A stretch of 64,000 nt of DNA from Lentzea sp. NBRC 102530 (GCF_030269365.1 NZ_BSTF01000007.1:186001-250000), one strand, 5' to 3'; positions 1 to 8,946 are shown, numbered from the stretch's first letter. Notes: a model not told the origin generated them from the letters alone. Made by a program: numbers and translations.

Positions 1-1200
1 GACGATCTCCACCGACCAGCCGAGCAGTTCCGCCTCGTCCAGCCGGTCGAGGACCGGTGGGCGTTGCAGGAAGCCGGTGAGCTGGTCGGACGCCTCGAGC
101 TCGGCGACCGGGGCGGGGAGCGCCGGTTGCTTCGACGGCTTCTTCGCGCCCGCCTGGCCCGCCAGCTGGAACGGCTTCACCTTGGTGCGGCGCAGGTTCT
201 TGGCGTACTCGGTGGCCGCGATGGACACCGAGCCCGGCGCCAGGTCGAACTGCGCCTCGATCGCCGCGTGGCTCGACGGGATCAGGCCGTGCTGCCACTT
301 GGTCGCGGTCCGCGGGGTGATCACGAACCCGCCGGTGCCGTCCACGCCGAACTCGGCGACCCTGCTGGCCGCGTGGAACGCGCCGCACACGTACAGGCAG
401 TCGGCCGGGTCGGTGCCGGTGGCCTCCAGGTGCTCGCGCATCCGGGTCCACATGTAGCGCTCGCGGTCCTCGTCGACGCGCACCCGGCGTGGATCGCCGG
501 GGGCGAGCCTGCGGAACAGGCTGCCGATCAGGAACATCACCTGGCGGTAGGTGTCGTGGTCGCTGTCGCCGAGCGGCAGCTCGACGTACTGGTGCCACCA
601 CTCCGACCAGTGCCGCACCTTGCCGTGGTGCAGCAGGTGCTCCTCCAGCTCGGCGAACCGTGGGCGCAGGTCACCGATCTCCACCCCCACCGCGTCCCCG
701 TGCAGCGCTTCCTCGCCGTCGGTCTGCTTCGTCTCCGGCGTCTGCCACTGGAACACGTGGTCCGTCGAGCGGTCGACCAGCACCAGCTCGACGCCCGGCG
801 TGTCCAGGGCGTACGCGATCGCCTGGTACTCCGCGGACGCCTCGGTGATCGGGGCGACCACCGACAGCGGCGCCCACTCGGCCGGGAAACCCTCGATCTC
901 GCTCGAGAAAGCCTGCACCGCAACGGGAAGACGGCAGTTGCGCAGCTCGGTGAGCAACGGCGCCATGTCCTCGCACAGCTCCAGGTAGATCACCTTGGGC
1001 TGCTTGTCCCGCAGGCGCCGGGCCATGGCTACGGCGGAGGCCGGCGAGTGGTGGCAGACCGGGAAGATCTCCAGCGGCTCGTGCACCGCCCGGTCGACGT
1101 CGTCGACCATGCCGAGCAGGATGCCCTCCAGGGCACCCGGCCCGTCGGCGAACGTCGTCGCCGCCTCGTGCAGCTGCGTGCGCAGCGACTCGAAGCTCAC
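1..1200 (-). CDS. DUF5682-like protein, C-terminus cut off by window edge
   Basis: The reading frame starts at a GTG (1198-1200) and stays open to the left edge, so about 400 N-terminal residues are visible; relatives I recall are roughly 700 or more. The GTG overlaps the TGA of the upstream ATPase gene (GTGA), which indicates translational coupling. The N-terminus carries a PVCHHSP motif near residue 50, typical of the DUF5682 family that accompanies MoxR-like ATPase and VWA genes in bacteria (the yeh-type clusters). No signal peptide or membrane segment is visible in the part present. Its biochemical function is unknown; a role as a component or client of the MoxR/VWA chaperone-like machine is inferred from the operon. 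Family assignment rests on motif memory and gene order. Confidence 0.75.
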   Translation of the reverse strand, partial: MSFESLRTQLHEAATTFADGPGALEGILLGMVDDVDRAVHEPLEIFPVCHHSPASAVAMARRLRDKQPKVIYLELCEDMAPLLTELRNCRLPVAVQAFSSEIEGFPAEWAPLSVVAPITEASAEYQAIAYALDTPGVELVLVDRSTDHVFQWQTPETKQTDGEEALHGDAVGVEIGDLRPRFAELEEHLLHHGKVRHWSEWWHQYVELPLGDSDHDTYRQVMFLIGSLFRRLAPGDPRRVRVDEDRERYMWTRMREHLEATGTDPADCLYVCGAFHAASRVAEFGVDGTGGFVITPRTATKWQHGLIPSSHAAIEAQFDLAPGSVSIAATEYAKNLRRTKVKPFQLAGQAGAKKPSKQPALPAPVAELEASDQLTGFLQRPPVLDRLDEAELLGWSVEIV

Positions 1201-2309
1201 GAGAGGGTGGCGATCGTGTCACGCCCGCCCGCGAGGAACTCGGGCCACTCGCCGCCCTCGTCCTTGCCCCGCGGCTCGACGACGCCGTGCAGGTACTTGT
1301 TCATGATCGCCAGGTCCTCCGGAGCACGCCGCGAGAGCGACCCCACCAGCGACGAGCCGAGCGTGCGGGCGGTGAGCTGCCGTTCGCCGAAGAAGTTGCT
1401 GTGCAGGATGGCGTCCTCCAGCACACCGATCTGCTCGGCGGTGGAGAGCGCGGACTCAAGCTTCTCGTCATCGCTGCCCGCCGACTCCGACGCCGCGCGC
1501 AGGTCGGCGAAGCTGCGCAGCAGCACGTCCAGCAGCGTCGGCGGCACGTCGAGCTCGATCTGGTGGCGGCGCAGCAGTTCCTCGGTGCGGAACCGGACGA
1601 TCTCGGCCTCGCTCTTCTTGTTCGTGACCACCGGGATGCGCACGAAGTTGAAGCGCCGCTTCAACGCCGACGACAGGTCGTTGACGCCCCGGTCGCGGCT
1701 GTTAGCGGTGGCGATGACCGAGAAGCCCGGCTTCGCGAACACGATGTTGTCGCTGTCGAGCTCCGGCACGGAGATGTACTTCTCGGACAGGATCGAGATC
1801 AGCGCGTCCTGCACGTCGCTGGTGGAGCGGGTGAGCTCCTCGAAGCGGCCGATGGTGCCGGACTCCATCGCGTTCATGATCGGCGACGGGATCATCGACT
1901 GCCGGGACTGGCCCTTCGCGATCACCATCGAGACGTTCCACGAGTACTTGATGTGGTCCTCGGTGGTGCCCGCGGTGCCCTGCACCACCTGGGTGGAGTT
2001 GCGGGAGATCGCGGCGGCGAGCAGTTCGGCGAGCCAGCTCTTGCCGGTACCGGGGTCGCCGATGAGCAGCAGGCCTCGGTCGGACGCCAGCGTGACGATG
2101 GCCCGCTCGACGATGCTGCGGTCGCCGAACCACTTCTGCGCGACCTCGCGGTCGAGGCCGTCGGAGCGCTCGGCGCCGAGCACGAACAGGCGGATCATCT
2201 TCGGCGACAACCGCCACGAGAACGGCTTGGGGTTGTCGTCGACGGACTCCAGCCAGTCGAGTTCCTCGGCGTACTTGAGCTCGGCGGGGGCGCGCAACAG
2301 GTCGGACAT
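1197..2309 (-). CDS. MoxR-like AAA+ ATPase of a VWA-linked operon
   Basis: This 370-residue protein has a Walker A motif GDPGTGKS at residues 84-91, a Walker B-like GRFEEL at 154-159, a sensor-1 region ATANSRD at 200-206 and an arginine-finger candidate RRF at 218-220. This is the AAA+ fold of the MoxR/YehL type. Such ATPases usually act with a VWA-domain partner to remodel or insert cofactors into client proteins in the cytoplasm. The VWA partner lies 43 bp upstream in the same operon, and the downstream DUF5682-like gene overlaps its stop codon. The start ATG follows an AAAGG about 11 nt upstream. The client is unknown. Confidence 0.9.
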   Translation of the reverse strand: MSDLLRAPAELKYAEELDWLESVDDNPKPFSWRLSPKMIRLFVLGAERSDGLDREVAQKWFGDRSIVERAIVTLASDRGLLLIGDPGTGKSWLAELLAAAISRNSTQVVQGTAGTTEDHIKYSWNVSMVIAKGQSRQSMIPSPIMNAMESGTIGRFEELTRSTSDVQDALISILSEKYISVPELDSDNIVFAKPGFSVIATANSRDRGVNDLSSALKRRFNFVRIPVVTNKKSEAEIVRFRTEELLRRHQIELDVPPTLLDVLLRSFADLRAASESAGSDDEKLESALSTAEQIGVLEDAILHSNFFGERQLTARTLGSSLVGSLSRRAPEDLAIMNKYLHGVVEPRGKDEGGEWPEFLAGGRDTIATLS

Positions 2310-2352
2310 GAGTTCGTGGTGCCTTTCGCGGGTGTCGGGGAGGTGGGGAGAG

Positions 2353-3720
2353 TCAGATGGTGAGGAAGGTCTTCAGCTCGTGCACGAGCTTGCGGACGTG
2401 GCCGGAGATCACCGGGGTGCCCAGGTCCTTGAACCGCTCGCGGAACCACGGGTTCACGCTGCCTCGGCCGGCGCTGGTCACCGAGCCGACCGGGATGAAC
2501 TTGGCTCCGGAGCGGTGGATCGCGGCCATCGACTCGAAGAGCGGCTCGCACTGCCACTCGTAGAAGTCGGAGATCCACACGACCACGGTGTTGCGCGGTT
2601 CGGCGATCTTCGGCTGGGCGAGCGCCATCGCGACCGTGCCGTCCGTGCCGCCGCCGAGCTGGGTGCGCAGCAGCGTCTCGAACGGGTCCGCGACCCACGG
2701 CGTGAGGTCCAGCGCCCTGGTGTCGTACGCGATCAGGTGCACGTCGACCTTGGGCAGCCCGGCGAAGATCGAGGCCAGGATCGTGCAGTTGACCATCGAG
2801 TCGACCATCGAGCCGGACTGGTCCACCACCGCGATCAGCCGCTGCGGCGTCGTCTTGCGCGCGGTGTGCTTGTAGTAGAGGCGGTCGACGTAGAGCCGCT
2901 CCTCCTCCGGGCTCCAGTTGGTCAGGTTCTTCCAGATCGTGCGGTCGAGGTCGAGGTTGCGGAACACCCGCTTGGGCGGCACCGACCGGTCCAGCGCACC
3001 GGCCGTCGCCTTCTGCACCTGGGTGCGCAGCACCTCGGCGACCTCGTCGACGAACCTGCGGATCAGCGACTTGGCGTTGGCCAGCGCGACGCCGGACAGG
3101 TTGTCCTTGTCCCGCAACAACTGCTCGATCAGCGACATGCTCGGCGTGAGCTGGGCGGCGAGCGCCGGGTCCGCCAGCACCTCGCGCAGGTGCATGCGCT
3201 TGACCAGATCCGCTTCCAGGGCACCGAGTTCGGGACCGATCTGCGGGATCAGGGTGCTCAGGTCCGGGGTGCCGGAGCCCACGCCGGTGCCGGTGCCGGA
3301 CGCCTGCGTGCCGTTGCCGCCGCGCAGCTGACCCGGCTGGCAGCCGAGCGCCCGCTCCAGCCAGCCCGCGTCGGACTGCCAGCGCGCCAGCTGACCCGCG
3401 CTGACCGTGCCGGAGCCGGTGGCGAAGACGTTGAGCAGCACCTTCGACACCAGCGCCGCCCGGCGCACCTCGGCCGCCTTGTCGCGGTCTTCCTGCTGCC
3501 GCGGGACCATCACGCCGTCGAACTCGGCGGCGAGTTCCGGGTGGCGCTGCACGATCGAGTCGACACCGGCCTGCTGGTCGAGCAGCGCCGGCGGCAGACC
3601 GATGTCCTGCAGCACGGCGAGGCTCGCCGACTCCAGCGCCGCCTGCTCCTCGTGGTCGAAGAGCCTCGACAGCAGCCGCCAGTACAGGACCTGGCGGCGG
3701 TTCTCCTGGGCGTCCGTCAT
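2353..3720 (-). CDS. VWA domain-containing protein (MIDAS motif intact)
   Basis: A 455-residue cytoplasmic protein whose C-terminal half is a von Willebrand factor A domain. The metal-ion-dependent adhesion site is complete: D-Q-S-G-S after a beta strand (VVDQSGS), a later threonine in GGGTDGT, and an aspartate in ISDFYEW. The N-terminal half is helical with a Gly/Thr-rich linker (TQASGTGTG). In bacteria such proteins pair with MoxR-like AAA+ ATPases as substrate adaptors. The ATG overlaps the stop of the upstream DUF5691-like gene (ATGA), so I start at 3720 and not further upstream, where the same frame is only antisense shadow. The ATPase gene follows 43 bp downstream. Confidence 0.9.
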   Translation of the reverse strand: MTDAQENRRQVLYWRLLSRLFDHEEQAALESASLAVLQDIGLPPALLDQQAGVDSIVQRHPELAAEFDGVMVPRQQEDRDKAAEVRRAALVSKVLLNVFATGSGTVSAGQLARWQSDAGWLERALGCQPGQLRGGNGTQASGTGTGVGSGTPDLSTLIPQIGPELGALEADLVKRMHLREVLADPALAAQLTPSMSLIEQLLRDKDNLSGVALANAKSLIRRFVDEVAEVLRTQVQKATAGALDRSVPPKRVFRNLDLDRTIWKNLTNWSPEEERLYVDRLYYKHTARKTTPQRLIAVVDQSGSMVDSMVNCTILASIFAGLPKVDVHLIAYDTRALDLTPWVADPFETLLRTQLGGGTDGTVAMALAQPKIAEPRNTVVVWISDFYEWQCEPLFESMAAIHRSGAKFIPVGSVTSAGRGSVNPWFRERFKDLGTPVISGHVRKLVHELKTFLTI

Positions 3721-5096
3721 TTGCGCAGCAACCTTCCCGCGCGTTCGCGCAGCACGGTCGCGGCGTCGGTGGCGGCCTTCTCGGCCTTCACGCCGACCTT
3801 GTCCACCGCTCCCCCGGCCCACGCGCCGGCGTGCAGTGCCACCGTCTTCTTGCGGGCGGTGGTCTCCACGGCGAGCGGCTGCACCCGGAACGCGCCCGCG
3901 TCCCAGCGCAGCAATCCGATGCAGGCGTTCGAGCCGGCGACGGCCTCCGGTGTGAGCGGCCCGGCCGGCACGCGGTCGGTGTCCACGCCCACCGGGCTGC
4001 CGCCGATCGCGAACGTCAGCACGTCCTCGGTCTGCTCGGCCGCGTAGCCCTCCAGGAACACCGGCACGGCGATGCGCACCGGGTGCCTGTCGAGCGGAGC
4101 CGTCGGCGGCGTGCTCGCGGTGGGCAGCACGACCCGGGCGGTGACGAACGGGTCGGCGGGCTCGCCGAGCCTCGCGTGCTCGTCCTGCCACAGCAGGTCG
4201 CCCTCGGCGGTGATCGGCATGTCCGTCAGCTCGACCGACCTGCCCTCGCTGACGGCCGTCAGCAACGACATGTGCGGGCGCAGGACCTGCCAGATGCCGG
4301 CGCCGATGATGGTGTCCGGCTTGGGCGCGGACACGCTGGCGCGCACCAGGAACGGCGTGCCGCCCACCGGTTCGAGCACCGCGTGCACCTGGGCCTGCGC
4401 GGCCGTGGCGTGCTCGTGCAGGTCGACGCCGAGCGGCAGCAACCGGCCGCTCACCGTGCTCGTCGGCGCGTCCGTGGCCCCCGGCACCGTCAGCAGCAGC
4501 GCGCGGGACCACAGATCGCCCCAGCGGCGAGCCGGGATCCGGTCGAGCGCCGAGCCGGGGCACGAGGCGGCCAGTTCGGCGGCGAACCCGTCGAGCAGTG
4601 CGGCGAGGCGGCGCAGCCGCGGGTGCGGCAGGAGGGCGGAGATCACCGGTTCGGCGCCGGAGACCAGGTCGTGGTCGATGCCCTGCCAGCCGGCGCGGGC
4701 GACGTCGGCCAGCCACGAGCGGGCGGCCAGCACGAGGTTCTCGGCCTGGCCCGGGTCCGCGGGCGGGACGGTCCACTCCTGCCGGGTGCGGCCGGTGGCC
4801 TGGTCGACGCGCGCCACCAGGGCGTCGTGGACGGAGCCGAACAGCGCGATCCGCGCGGCGGCGAGGAAGAGGAAGTGCTCCTCGCCCGCGGCGCCCGCGG
4901 CCGCCTTGTCGGCCGCTTCGGCCACTTTGGACCCCAGCGGAGACGCGGAGACGGCGTCGGCCAGTGCGGCGAGACCGGCGGCCTGGGCCGGTTGGGGGCG
5001 CAGGAGGCCCGTGGTGAGGGCCTGGTCGAGGGCGGCCACGGCGGCCAGTGCCTCGCCGACTCCGTCCAGGGGATCGGAGAGCAGGTCAGCGCGCAT
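3717..5096 (-). CDS. DUF5691-like protein of the SWIM/VWA/MoxR operon
   Basis: A 459-residue protein, mostly helical and alanine/leucine-rich, without signal peptide or membrane segments. Gene order between a SWIM zinc finger protein and a VWA protein matches the place of DUF5691 proteins in actinobacterial versions of this cluster; I assign the family from context and overall appearance, with no catalytic motif recognised. The ATG at 5096 shares one base with the TGA of a 61-residue ORF (TGATG), and a GTG just before it (5099) is an alternative start. Its own TGA overlaps the VWA start (ATGA). Function unknown; probably a scaffold or client of the ATPase/VWA pair. Confidence 0.7.
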   Translation of the reverse strand: MRADLLSDPLDGVGEALAAVAALDQALTTGLLRPQPAQAAGLAALADAVSASPLGSKVAEAADKAAAGAAGEEHFLFLAAARIALFGSVHDALVARVDQATGRTRQEWTVPPADPGQAENLVLAARSWLADVARAGWQGIDHDLVSGAEPVISALLPHPRLRRLAALLDGFAAELAASCPGSALDRIPARRWGDLWSRALLLTVPGATDAPTSTVSGRLLPLGVDLHEHATAAQAQVHAVLEPVGGTPFLVRASVSAPKPDTIIGAGIWQVLRPHMSLLTAVSEGRSVELTDMPITAEGDLLWQDEHARLGEPADPFVTARVVLPTASTPPTAPLDRHPVRIAVPVFLEGYAAEQTEDVLTFAIGGSPVGVDTDRVPAGPLTPEAVAGSNACIGLLRWDAGAFRVQPLAVETTARKKTVALHAGAWAGGAVDKVGVKAEKAATDAATVLRERAGRLLRK

Positions 5097-5281
5097 CACG
5101 CCATCACCTCGGGAGCCGTGTCGATGGGATCGGGCCGGGCGTCGGCGCGCGGCACGCCGGAACGCGTCGCGTCACCGGCTCGGCACGCCGTGCCGGCGCA
5201 CAGCACGCCACCGCCCCGGTACACCGTGCGGAGGGAGCGGGCGCCGCCGGGGCGGCGGGATCGGTCTGCACGTCGGCGCAT
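5096..5281 (-). CDS. 61-residue ORF coupled on both sides within the operon
   Basis: This short frame encodes 61 residues, arginine-rich at the N-terminus with two cysteines near the middle (residues 28 and 33), followed by an Asp/Pro-rich tail. Its ATG is fused to the stop of the SWIM gene as TGATG, and its TGA is fused to the ATG of the DUF5691-like gene in the same way. About 85 percent of third codon positions are G or C, in line with neighbouring genes. No domain is recognised. It may be a genuine small operon protein, or a relay ORF that keeps ribosomes moving through a former intergenic gap. Moderate doubt remains. Confidence 0.45.
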   Translation of the reverse strand: MRRRADRSRRPGGARSLRTVYRGGGVLCAGTACRAGDATRSGVPRADARPDPIDTAPEVMA

Positions 5282-5817
5282 CACACCACCGACCTGGTCG
5301 GCGGGAACCACTGCAGCTCGGGCAACGGCGACGTCGTCGGCGGAAGCTCCACATAGGCCAGATGGCGCAGGAAGCGGCTGAAGACCTGGGCTGCGGCGGC
5401 ACTGTCCGCCTGCGACGGCCGGGAGGCCAGCATGAGCGAGTGCAGTGCCGGTGCGTCCAGGTCGGTGCCCTCGACGCGCAGGTAGCGCGCCACCCGGTCC
5501 ACTCCGTACTGCAGGACGGACTCGGTGATCAGCGCGTGGATGTGGTTGCAGAACGAACCACGGGCGCCGCCGCACGGCCGGTTGTTGTTGGTGCTGCAGG
5601 CGAACTCGTAGCTGCCCGCGGCGATCGAGGAGACGTAGACCCGCTCGATGTCCGAGCCACTGGACACCACCCCCTGCAGCCGGCCGTCCGCCAACTCCAC
5701 GAACGGCACCTTGGCGAGCTTGCGCGGGCGGGCGGGTGGCAACACCCTCGCCGTGCTCGCGCTTTCCCAGTCTGACAACGATTCCTCTCCTTGCCCCCGA
5801 GCTGGACGATCCGCCAC
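5281..5817 (-). CDS. SWIM zinc finger protein
   Basis: A 178-residue protein with a SWIM-type zinc-binding signature: C74, C82, C90 and H92 or H94 (within ACSTNNNRPC and FCNHIH). SWIM domains mediate protein or nucleic-acid binding. It is the first gene of an operon continuing through a small ORF, a DUF5691-like protein, a VWA protein, a MoxR-like ATPase and a DUF5682-like protein, the arrangement known around YehQ-type SWIM proteins. The C-terminus (about residues 100-178) is helical. The first gap upstream (5818-5949) is a divergent promoter region shared with the SDR gene. It is probably the substrate- or target-recognition member of the cluster; this is inference. Confidence 0.85.
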   Translation of the reverse strand: MADRPARGQGEESLSDWESASTARVLPPARPRKLAKVPFVELADGRLQGVVSSGSDIERVYVSSIAAGSYEFACSTNNNRPCGGARGSFCNHIHALITESVLQYGVDRVARYLRVEGTDLDAPALHSLMLASRPSQADSAAAAQVFSRFLRHLAYVELPPTTSPLPELQWFPPTRSVV

Positions 5818-5949
5818 ACCGGCGGTACGGGTGAGACGTTAGCGAGGGGGTCTGACAATTTTTGAAGATCGACAGAAGTCCCTGGTCGCGACACGCCCGG
5901 TGATGCGAACGGACGATTGCGATCGACCGAAAGCGGGCATGCTGCACCG

Positions 5950-7329
5950 GTGAAGTCCAACGAGAAGCGGTGCCTCGTGCTGGGCGCGACCGGACACCTC
6001 GGTTCGCGCCTGGTCCCGGAGCTCGTCGCCCGAGGCCACCGCGTGGCCGTGCTGGTCCGTGACGGCGCTCAGGCGACGCGGTTCCCCACGAACGTGATGG
6101 TGCACGTCGGCGACGCGACGGACGCACGAGCGGTCAGAGAAGCATTGGCAGACAACGACGTCGTGTACTTCCTGGTGCACTCGCTCGACCGACACGACTT
6201 CGCCGGCATCGACCGCAAGGCCGCCGCCACGGTCGCCTCCGCCGCCGAGGAATCGGGCGTCGGGCAGATCGTCTACGTCGGCGGGCCTCGGCCGGAAACG
6301 ACCCTGTCCCCCCACCTCGCCTCACGCGCCGAGGTCGGGGACGTGCTGGCCGGCACCGGTGTGCCCACGCTCGTGCTGCAGGCGTCGATGGTCATCGGCG
6401 ACGGCTCGGCCAGCTTCGAGCTGCTGCGGTCCACGGCGAGGCTCAGCCCGTGGGTGCCGGTGCCGTCGTGGATGCACAACACCAGCAGGCCCGTCGCGGT
6501 CGACGACGTCGTGCACTTCCTGACCGCCGCCGCCGACACGGACCCGATCGACGGCGTGTTCGACGTGCCGGGTCCCGAGCGGCTCAGCTACGTGGAGCTC
6601 GTCCAGAGGTGCGCACGGGTGCTGCGACTGCCGGTCCGCGTGCCGCTGCCCGCGCCGGTGTGGTCGCACAAGCTCGCCGCGCAGGTCGCCGGGCTGCTCA
6701 CCCCGGTGTCGGCGAACGTCGCCGAGCCGCTGTTCGCGTCACTGGACCTCGACCTCGTCCCGGACGGCCCACCCGCCACCGACGTGCTGCCCGCCCCACC
6801 GGGCGGCCCGACCAGCATCGACAACGCCATCCGCGCCGCGACCACGACAGCACCGGAGCCGACCGGCGGCGAGGTGTTCACCGAGGAACGCACGGTGCTC
6901 ACCGAGGCGTCACCGCAGGACGTCTGGCGCACCGTCACCGAACTGGGCGGCGACGACGGCTGGCACACCCTCCCTCTCGTGTGGACGGTCCGCGGCGCGA
7001 TCGACCACCTCTTCGGCGGCATCGGCCTCTACCGCGGCCGCGCGCCGAAGATCGACGAGGGCGACGTCGTGGACTTCTGGACGGTCGTGCACCGCGACGA
7101 CGACGCGCAACGCCTCGTGCTCAAGGCCGACATGAAGATGCCCGGCCACACGGTGCTCGACATGCGCGTCGACCGCCACGGCGACCGCACCCGCTACCGG
7201 CAGAAGGTCACGTTTACCGCCGACGGCCTGATGGGACAGCTGTACTGGAAGGCGCAGAAACCGTTGCACGACATCGTGTTCGCGATGATGGCGCGCGGAA
7301 TCGTCCGAACGGCATGCACGAGCCGGTGA
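5950..7329 (+). CDS. NAD(P)-binding SDR/NmrA-like protein with C-terminal DUF2867 domain
   Basis: A 459-residue two-domain protein. Residues about 9-230 are an atypical short-chain dehydrogenase/NmrA fold with the dinucleotide-binding motif GATGHLGS. Residues about 310-455 match the DUF2867 layout, including KADMKMPGHTVLDMRV and the closing GQLYWKAQKPLHDIVF segment. Fusions of this kind are common in actinobacteria and are annotated as SDR oxidoreductases of unknown substrate. I use the GTG at 5950 because the glycine-rich loop then begins at the usual distance from the N-terminus; an in-frame ATG at 5917 is an alternative. It is divergent from the SWIM operon, with 132 bp between. No partner enzyme is adjacent. 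Confidence 0.85.
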   Translation: MKSNEKRCLVLGATGHLGSRLVPELVARGHRVAVLVRDGAQATRFPTNVMVHVGDATDARAVREALADNDVVYFLVHSLDRHDFAGIDRKAAATVASAAEESGVGQIVYVGGPRPETTLSPHLASRAEVGDVLAGTGVPTLVLQASMVIGDGSASFELLRSTARLSPWVPVPSWMHNTSRPVAVDDVVHFLTAAADTDPIDGVFDVPGPERLSYVELVQRCARVLRLPVRVPLPAPVWSHKLAAQVAGLLTPVSANVAEPLFASLDLDLVPDGPPATDVLPAPPGGPTSIDNAIRAATTTAPEPTGGEVFTEERTVLTEASPQDVWRTVTELGGDDGWHTLPLVWTVRGAIDHLFGGIGLYRGRAPKIDEGDVVDFWTVVHRDDDAQRLVLKADMKMPGHTVLDMRVDRHGDRTRYRQKVTFTADGLMGQLYWKAQKPLHDIVFAMMARGIVRTACTSR

Positions 7330-7348
7330 TCACCTGCATGATCTGCGC

Positions 7349-8020
7349 ATGCGCAGCTCACTGTTCAACCACGCGGAACGGCCTGTCGAGCCCGGAAGCT
7401 TCCAACTGCAGAACGAACGCATGCTCAAGGTCGACCTGACGGGCAGTGGAGGGTTCTTCTTCGCCAAGCAGGGATCGATGGTCGCCTACCAGGGTGACGT
7501 CGACTTCGCCTACGAAGGCGCGGGCGGCCTCGGCAAGCTGTTCAAGAAGGCCTTCACCGGTGAGGGCATGTCGCTGATGAAGGTGTCGGGCAGCGGCGAC
7601 GTGTTCCTCGCCCAGGACGCCGACGAGATCTTCGTGCTCTACCTGGAGAACGAGAGCGTCACGGTCAACGGCAAGAACGTGCTCGCGTTCGACAGCACCC
7701 TCACGTGGGACATCAACCGCACCGAGGGCGCGTCGATGCTCAGCGGCGGCCTGTTCAACACCACGTTCACCGGCACCGGCGCGCTGGCCGTCACGGCCTA
7801 CGGCACGCCGGTCGTGCTGAACGTCGACGTGCCCACGTTCGTCGACATGCAGTCGGCCGTGCTGTGGTCGACCTCGCTCCAGTCCTCGATCCGCAAGACC
7901 GCGAAGCTCGGCGCGGTCATCGGCCGCGGTTCGGGTGAGGCCTACCAGCTCGCGCTGACGGGTCAGGGCATCGTCGTCGTGCAGGCGTCCGAGGGGCACC
8001 CGGTCCCGACCGCGCAGTAG
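7349..8020 (+). CDS. AIM24 family protein
   Basis: A 223-residue beta-rich protein with the repeated strand and glycine pattern of the AIM24 family (GSGGFFFAKQGSMVAYQG, then GSGDVFLAQDADEIFVLYL and GLFNTTFTGTGALAVTAYG). Members adopt a double beta-sandwich with ring-forming potential related to the TRAP-like fold. In yeast AIM24 affects mitochondrial membrane organisation; bacterial roles are not established. It sits 19 bp after the SDR/DUF2867 gene on the same strand, so cotranscription is possible, although the ATG lacks a clear Shine-Dalgarno sequence. No signal peptide is visible. The family call is confident; the role is open. Confidence 0.85.
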   Translation: MRSSLFNHAERPVEPGSFQLQNERMLKVDLTGSGGFFFAKQGSMVAYQGDVDFAYEGAGGLGKLFKKAFTGEGMSLMKVSGSGDVFLAQDADEIFVLYLENESVTVNGKNVLAFDSTLTWDINRTEGASMLSGGLFNTTFTGTGALAVTAYGTPVVLNVDVPTFVDMQSAVLWSTSLQSSIRKTAKLGAVIGRGSGEAYQLALTGQGIVVVQASEGHPVPTAQ

Positions 8021-8145
8021 TGCGGACCGGGGTGCCGGTCTCGGTGATCGGGATCGCCGAGACCGGTTCCCCCGAAGCGTTTGGCGCCGATCCGGGCGGG
8101 TAAGTGATCACGGGATCGTGGATCGCACCGCCCGGAGGCACCGTG

Positions 8146-8946
8146 ATGTTGTTGCCCGCTGCTCGTGGACCGCTGAGCGCAGGGGTCATCGCCGCGCTGC
8201 TGGCGGTCGAGGCTCCCGCGCCGCCGCTCACCGCGGTGGACGACCCGGAACGCCTCGTCCACGACGCCGACTTCCAGCTCGCGCTGTGGATCGCCCTCGC
8301 GGCGGACGGGTTCGACGGCGTCGCGCCGGAGCGGGCGGACGCCCCGGAGGTCCTGCGGTGGCGTTCACTCCTGAGCGAACGGTGGAGCGCCGCTCTGCAC
8401 GAGCTCACGACGCCCGTGGTGCGCGCGGCAGGAGGTGACACGGCCTCGCCGCAACGCATCGGCGACCACCTCATCGGCCTGATCAGCGGCGGGCACACCG
8501 GGCTGCACTCGTTCGCGCAAAGCAGGGCCACCGCAGCCCAGCTGCGGGAGCTGGCAGCGGTCAAGGCCCTCGACCCGCTCGACCGGATGCCGGCCGTGGC
8601 CATCGCCGTGCACAACACGGCTCGCCTGACGACCGGCCCGTCCGCGGTCGGTTTCCACGCCGCGTCCGCCGCGGTTTCCCTGTTGTCCGAACGGAATCCG
8701 GCACACGAGCGGAGCTGGGCCGAGCTGCTGGACGCGTGCCGCGAACACCTGAGCGCGAACCCGGGGCGCACCCAGGAACTGCTGCACGCCGCTGCCGCCG
8801 CGATCGTCCTCGAGGTGCGGCTCGGGCGGCACCTGCTGCGCTGCTGGACGCAGGCCGTGCCGGTGCTCGACCCGGTGCGCGCGGTGCTGATCGGGGCCGA
8901 GCAGCGGGCACGCCCGACGCTCTCGCTGACCAGCGAGTCCGCCTGA
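8146..8946 (+). CDS. Divergent iron-containing redox enzyme-like protein (weak resemblance)
   Basis: A 266-residue alanine-rich helical protein. The N-terminal 90 residues (LPAARGPLSAGVIAAL, then DADFQLALWIALAADGFDGV) resemble the start of actinobacterial iron-containing redox enzymes of the haem-oxygenase-like fold. The conserved His/Glu-containing helix expected afterwards is not recognisable, so iron binding may be lost. The ATG at 8146 is preceded by GGAGG at 8134-8138 with 7 nt spacing, which decides the start over an upstream in-frame GTG at 8104. It ends exactly where the convergent amidohydrolase gene ends (TGATCA, no spacer). Function is unknown and the family resemblance is tentative. 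Confidence 0.55.
   Translation: MLLPAARGPLSAGVIAALLAVEAPAPPLTAVDDPERLVHDADFQLALWIALAADGFDGVAPERADAPEVLRWRSLLSERWSAALHELTTPVVRAAGGDTASPQRIGDHLIGLISGGHTGLHSFAQSRATAAQLRELAAVKALDPLDRMPAVAIAVHNTARLTTGPSAVGFHAASAAVSLLSERNPAHERSWAELLDACREHLSANPGRTQELLHAAAAAIVLEVRLGRHLLRCWTQAVPVLDPVRAVLIGAEQRARPTLSLTSESA

Noticed and set aside
64..4047. Plus-strand open frame of more than 1300 codons
   Set aside because: It is antisense to the MoxR/VWA operon, Arg/His/Val-rich and without domains; long mirror frames are usual in DNA of this GC content.
2353..4776. Extended 807-codon reading of the VWA gene
   Set aside because: The part upstream of 3720 lies within the DUF5691-like gene in another frame; the ATGA overlap at 3717-3720 gives the true start.
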